Of a stretch of 64,000 nucleotides of DNA, positions 62,901-64,000 are shown one piece after another. The stretch comes from Rhabditoides inermis (taxonomy: Eukaryota > Nematoda > Chromadorea > Rhabditida > Rhabditidae), in assembly GCA_963966185.1 (NCBI GenBank), contig CAWZYM010000229.1:640508-704507 (forward strand). Reading direction: 5' to 3'. The position numbers and the translations under genes are program-made. Under the pieces are notes generated by a model that worked only from the letters and a program-made list of their open reading frames with translations, did no database searches and was not told the DNA's origin. The number at the start of each line of letters is the position of its first letter. Position 1 is the stretch's first letter.

Positions 62901-64000
62901 GGGAAAAGTTCTAAACTCCTGAACATCTTTGTGAAAAGTTCTTAACCATCGTTGTAAAAAGTTATAAACTGTTCTAAGGAAAAGTTCTGGACTCCTGAAC
63001 ATCTTTGTGAAAAGTTCTAAACCCCTAAACATCGTTGTGAAAAGTTCTAAACTGTTCTAGAAGAAAGTTCTAAACTCCTGAACATCTTTGTAAAAAGTTC
63101 TAAACTGTTCTAGTGAAAAAATTTGAACTCCTGAACATCTTTGTAAAAAAAGTTCTAAACCCCTAAACATCGTTGTGAAAAGTTCTAAACTGTTTTAGTG
63201 AAAATTTCTGAACAGCTGAACATCTTTGTTAAAAGTTCTAAACTGTTCTAGTAAAAAGTTCTAAACTCCTGAACATCTTTGTGAAAAGTGTTAAATTCCT
63301 AAACATCTCTGTGAAAAGTTCTTAACTGATTTAGGAAAAAGTTCTAAACTCCTGAACATCTTTGTGAAAAGTTTAAAACTGTTCAAGGAAAAAGTTCTAA
63401 ACTCCTAAACATCTTTGTGAAAAGTTCTCAACTGGTATAGGAAAAAGTTCTGAACTCCAGAACACTTTTGTGAAAAGTTCTAAACTGATCTAGGAAAAAG
63501 TTCTATACTCCTGAACATCTTGTGAAAAGTTCTAAACCCCTAAACAACTTTGTGAAAAGTTCTAAACTGGTTTAGGGAAAAGTTCTAATTTTCTGAACAT
63601 CTTTGTGAAAAGTTCTAAACCATCGTTGTAAAAAGTTCTAAACTGTTCTAAGAAAAAGTTCTAAACTCCTGAACATCTTTGTGAAAAGTTCTAAACCCCT
63701 AAACTTCGTTGTGAAAAGTTCTAAACTGTTCTAGTGAAAAGTTCTAAACACCTGAACATTTTTGTGAAAAGTTCTAAACTGTTCTAGTGAAAAGTTCTAA
63801 ACTCCTGAACATCTTTGTGAAAAGTTCTGAACTCCTAAACACTTTTGTGAAAAGTTCTAAACTGATCTAGGAAAAAGTTCTAAACTCCTGAACATCTTGT
63901 GAAAAGTTCTAAACCCCCAAACATCTTTGTGAAAAGTTCTAAACTGGTCTAGGGAAAAGCTCTAAACTTCTGAACATCTTTGTGAAAATGTCTGAACTGT
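44960..64000. repeat. 22,032-bp tandem super-unit, copy 2 (19,041 bp, truncated by the window end)
   Basis: Repeats 22928-41968 at a constant offset of 22,032 bp up to the last base. The final AACATCTTTGTGAAAATG and the bases after it match 41941-41968. I found no substitution or indel in about 15 spot comparisons of private variants, including an eight-A run (39845 and 61877); I did not compare every base. Sub-repeats recur in the same places: the 1058-bp pair at 49327-51442, the 241-bp pair from 56182, the 457-bp pair from 59290, and the 2.7/2.3-kb HORs from 57745. Confidence 0.9.

Larger units (their letters stand above)
1..64000. repeat. Uninterrupted head-to-tail satellite DNA array
   Basis: The whole window is built from 23-34 bp monomers that share the box GAAAAGTTCTAAAC. 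Dividing the length by a mean spacing near 26.5 bp gives roughly 2,400 boxes (an estimate, not a count). All boxes read in the same direction on the + strand; I saw no segment carrying the reverse complement (CTTTTCAC) and no unique or transposon-like sequence. Base composition is about one third G+C by counting consensus monomers. There are no genes, so every stretch over 300 bp is repeat. Known biology of such arrays points to heterochromatin, often centromeric or pericentromeric; that location is inference. The family and the host were not recognised. Confidence 0.97.

Noticed and set aside
1..64000. CRISPR-like pattern of short repeat plus spacer
   Set aside because: The spacers are not unique; a handful of spacer types recur thousands of times. 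The spacing alternates 23/30 bp, there are no cas genes, and the block is organised in HORs as in eukaryotic satellites.
1..64000. True telomere or interstitial telomere tract
   Set aside because: CCCTAAA and TTTAGGG occur only as single heptamers inside 23- and 30-bp monomers, never in tandem.
1..64000. Replication origin, promoter or terminator signals from A/T-rich segments
   Set aside because: The A-runs and TATA-like GATATAGG belong to monomer variants repeated at fixed HOR positions, with no gene nearby; nothing sets any copy apart as functional.

Overview
The window is one uninterrupted block of satellite DNA. From base 1 to base 64000 it is made only of short, related, AT-rich monomers (about one third G+C, counted on the consensus monomers), all in the same orientation. 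I found no protein gene, RNA gene, transposon or unique-sequence island. A block like this indicates a eukaryotic chromosome, most likely constitutive heterochromatin (pericentromeric, centromeric or subtelomeric). I do not recognise the satellite family and cannot name the organism. Telomere-type heptamers of the plant kind (TTTAGGG/CCCTAAA) occur inside some monomers, which is at best a weak hint of a plant.

Base level: nearly every monomer starts with the 14-bp box GAAAAGTTCTAAAC, followed by one of a few spacers. Type A is 30 bp (box + TCCTGAACATCTTTGT or a variant), with a 29-bp short form. Type B is 23 bp (box + TGTTCTAGT/G). A rarer 23-bp type C carries CATCGTTGT. They are strung together mostly as AB (53 bp) and AAB (83 bp).

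Higher order: two markers, an A unit with a 4-bp insertion (TTACTTCTGAAC, 'L1') and AACAGCTGAAC ('L3'), reveal higher-order repeats (HORs). From 0 to 2.9 kb there is a mosaic with a 1464-bp offset repeat. From 2.3 to 15.9 kb there are HOR copies of 2215, 1727, 1760, 2164, 1758, 1758 and 2216 bp. From 16.45 to 22.16 kb there are three near-identical 1858-bp copies. That form equals the 2216-bp HOR minus a 358-bp deletion. From 22.93 kb to the window end there is a 22,032-bp unit, present once in full (22928-44959) and again for 19,041 bp (44960-64000), with no difference in any place I compared. Inside this unit are two copies of a ~7.1-kb superrepeat (about 22.0-26.6 and 29.1-34.05 kb), a 1058-bp tandem duplication, 241-bp and 457-bp local duplications, a 2.3-2.7-kb HOR series (34-41.7 kb), and a return to the 0-16 kb HOR type (41.7-44.96 kb).

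The picture is of an array evolving by unequal exchange at many scales. Where breakpoints can be read they lie inside the shared box sequence, and small length differences come in whole monomers or AB dimers (30, 52, 53 bp). No coding or CRISPR-like system is present. The notable content is the nested repeat architecture and the very large, apparently identical tandem duplication, which may be biological or an assembly effect.
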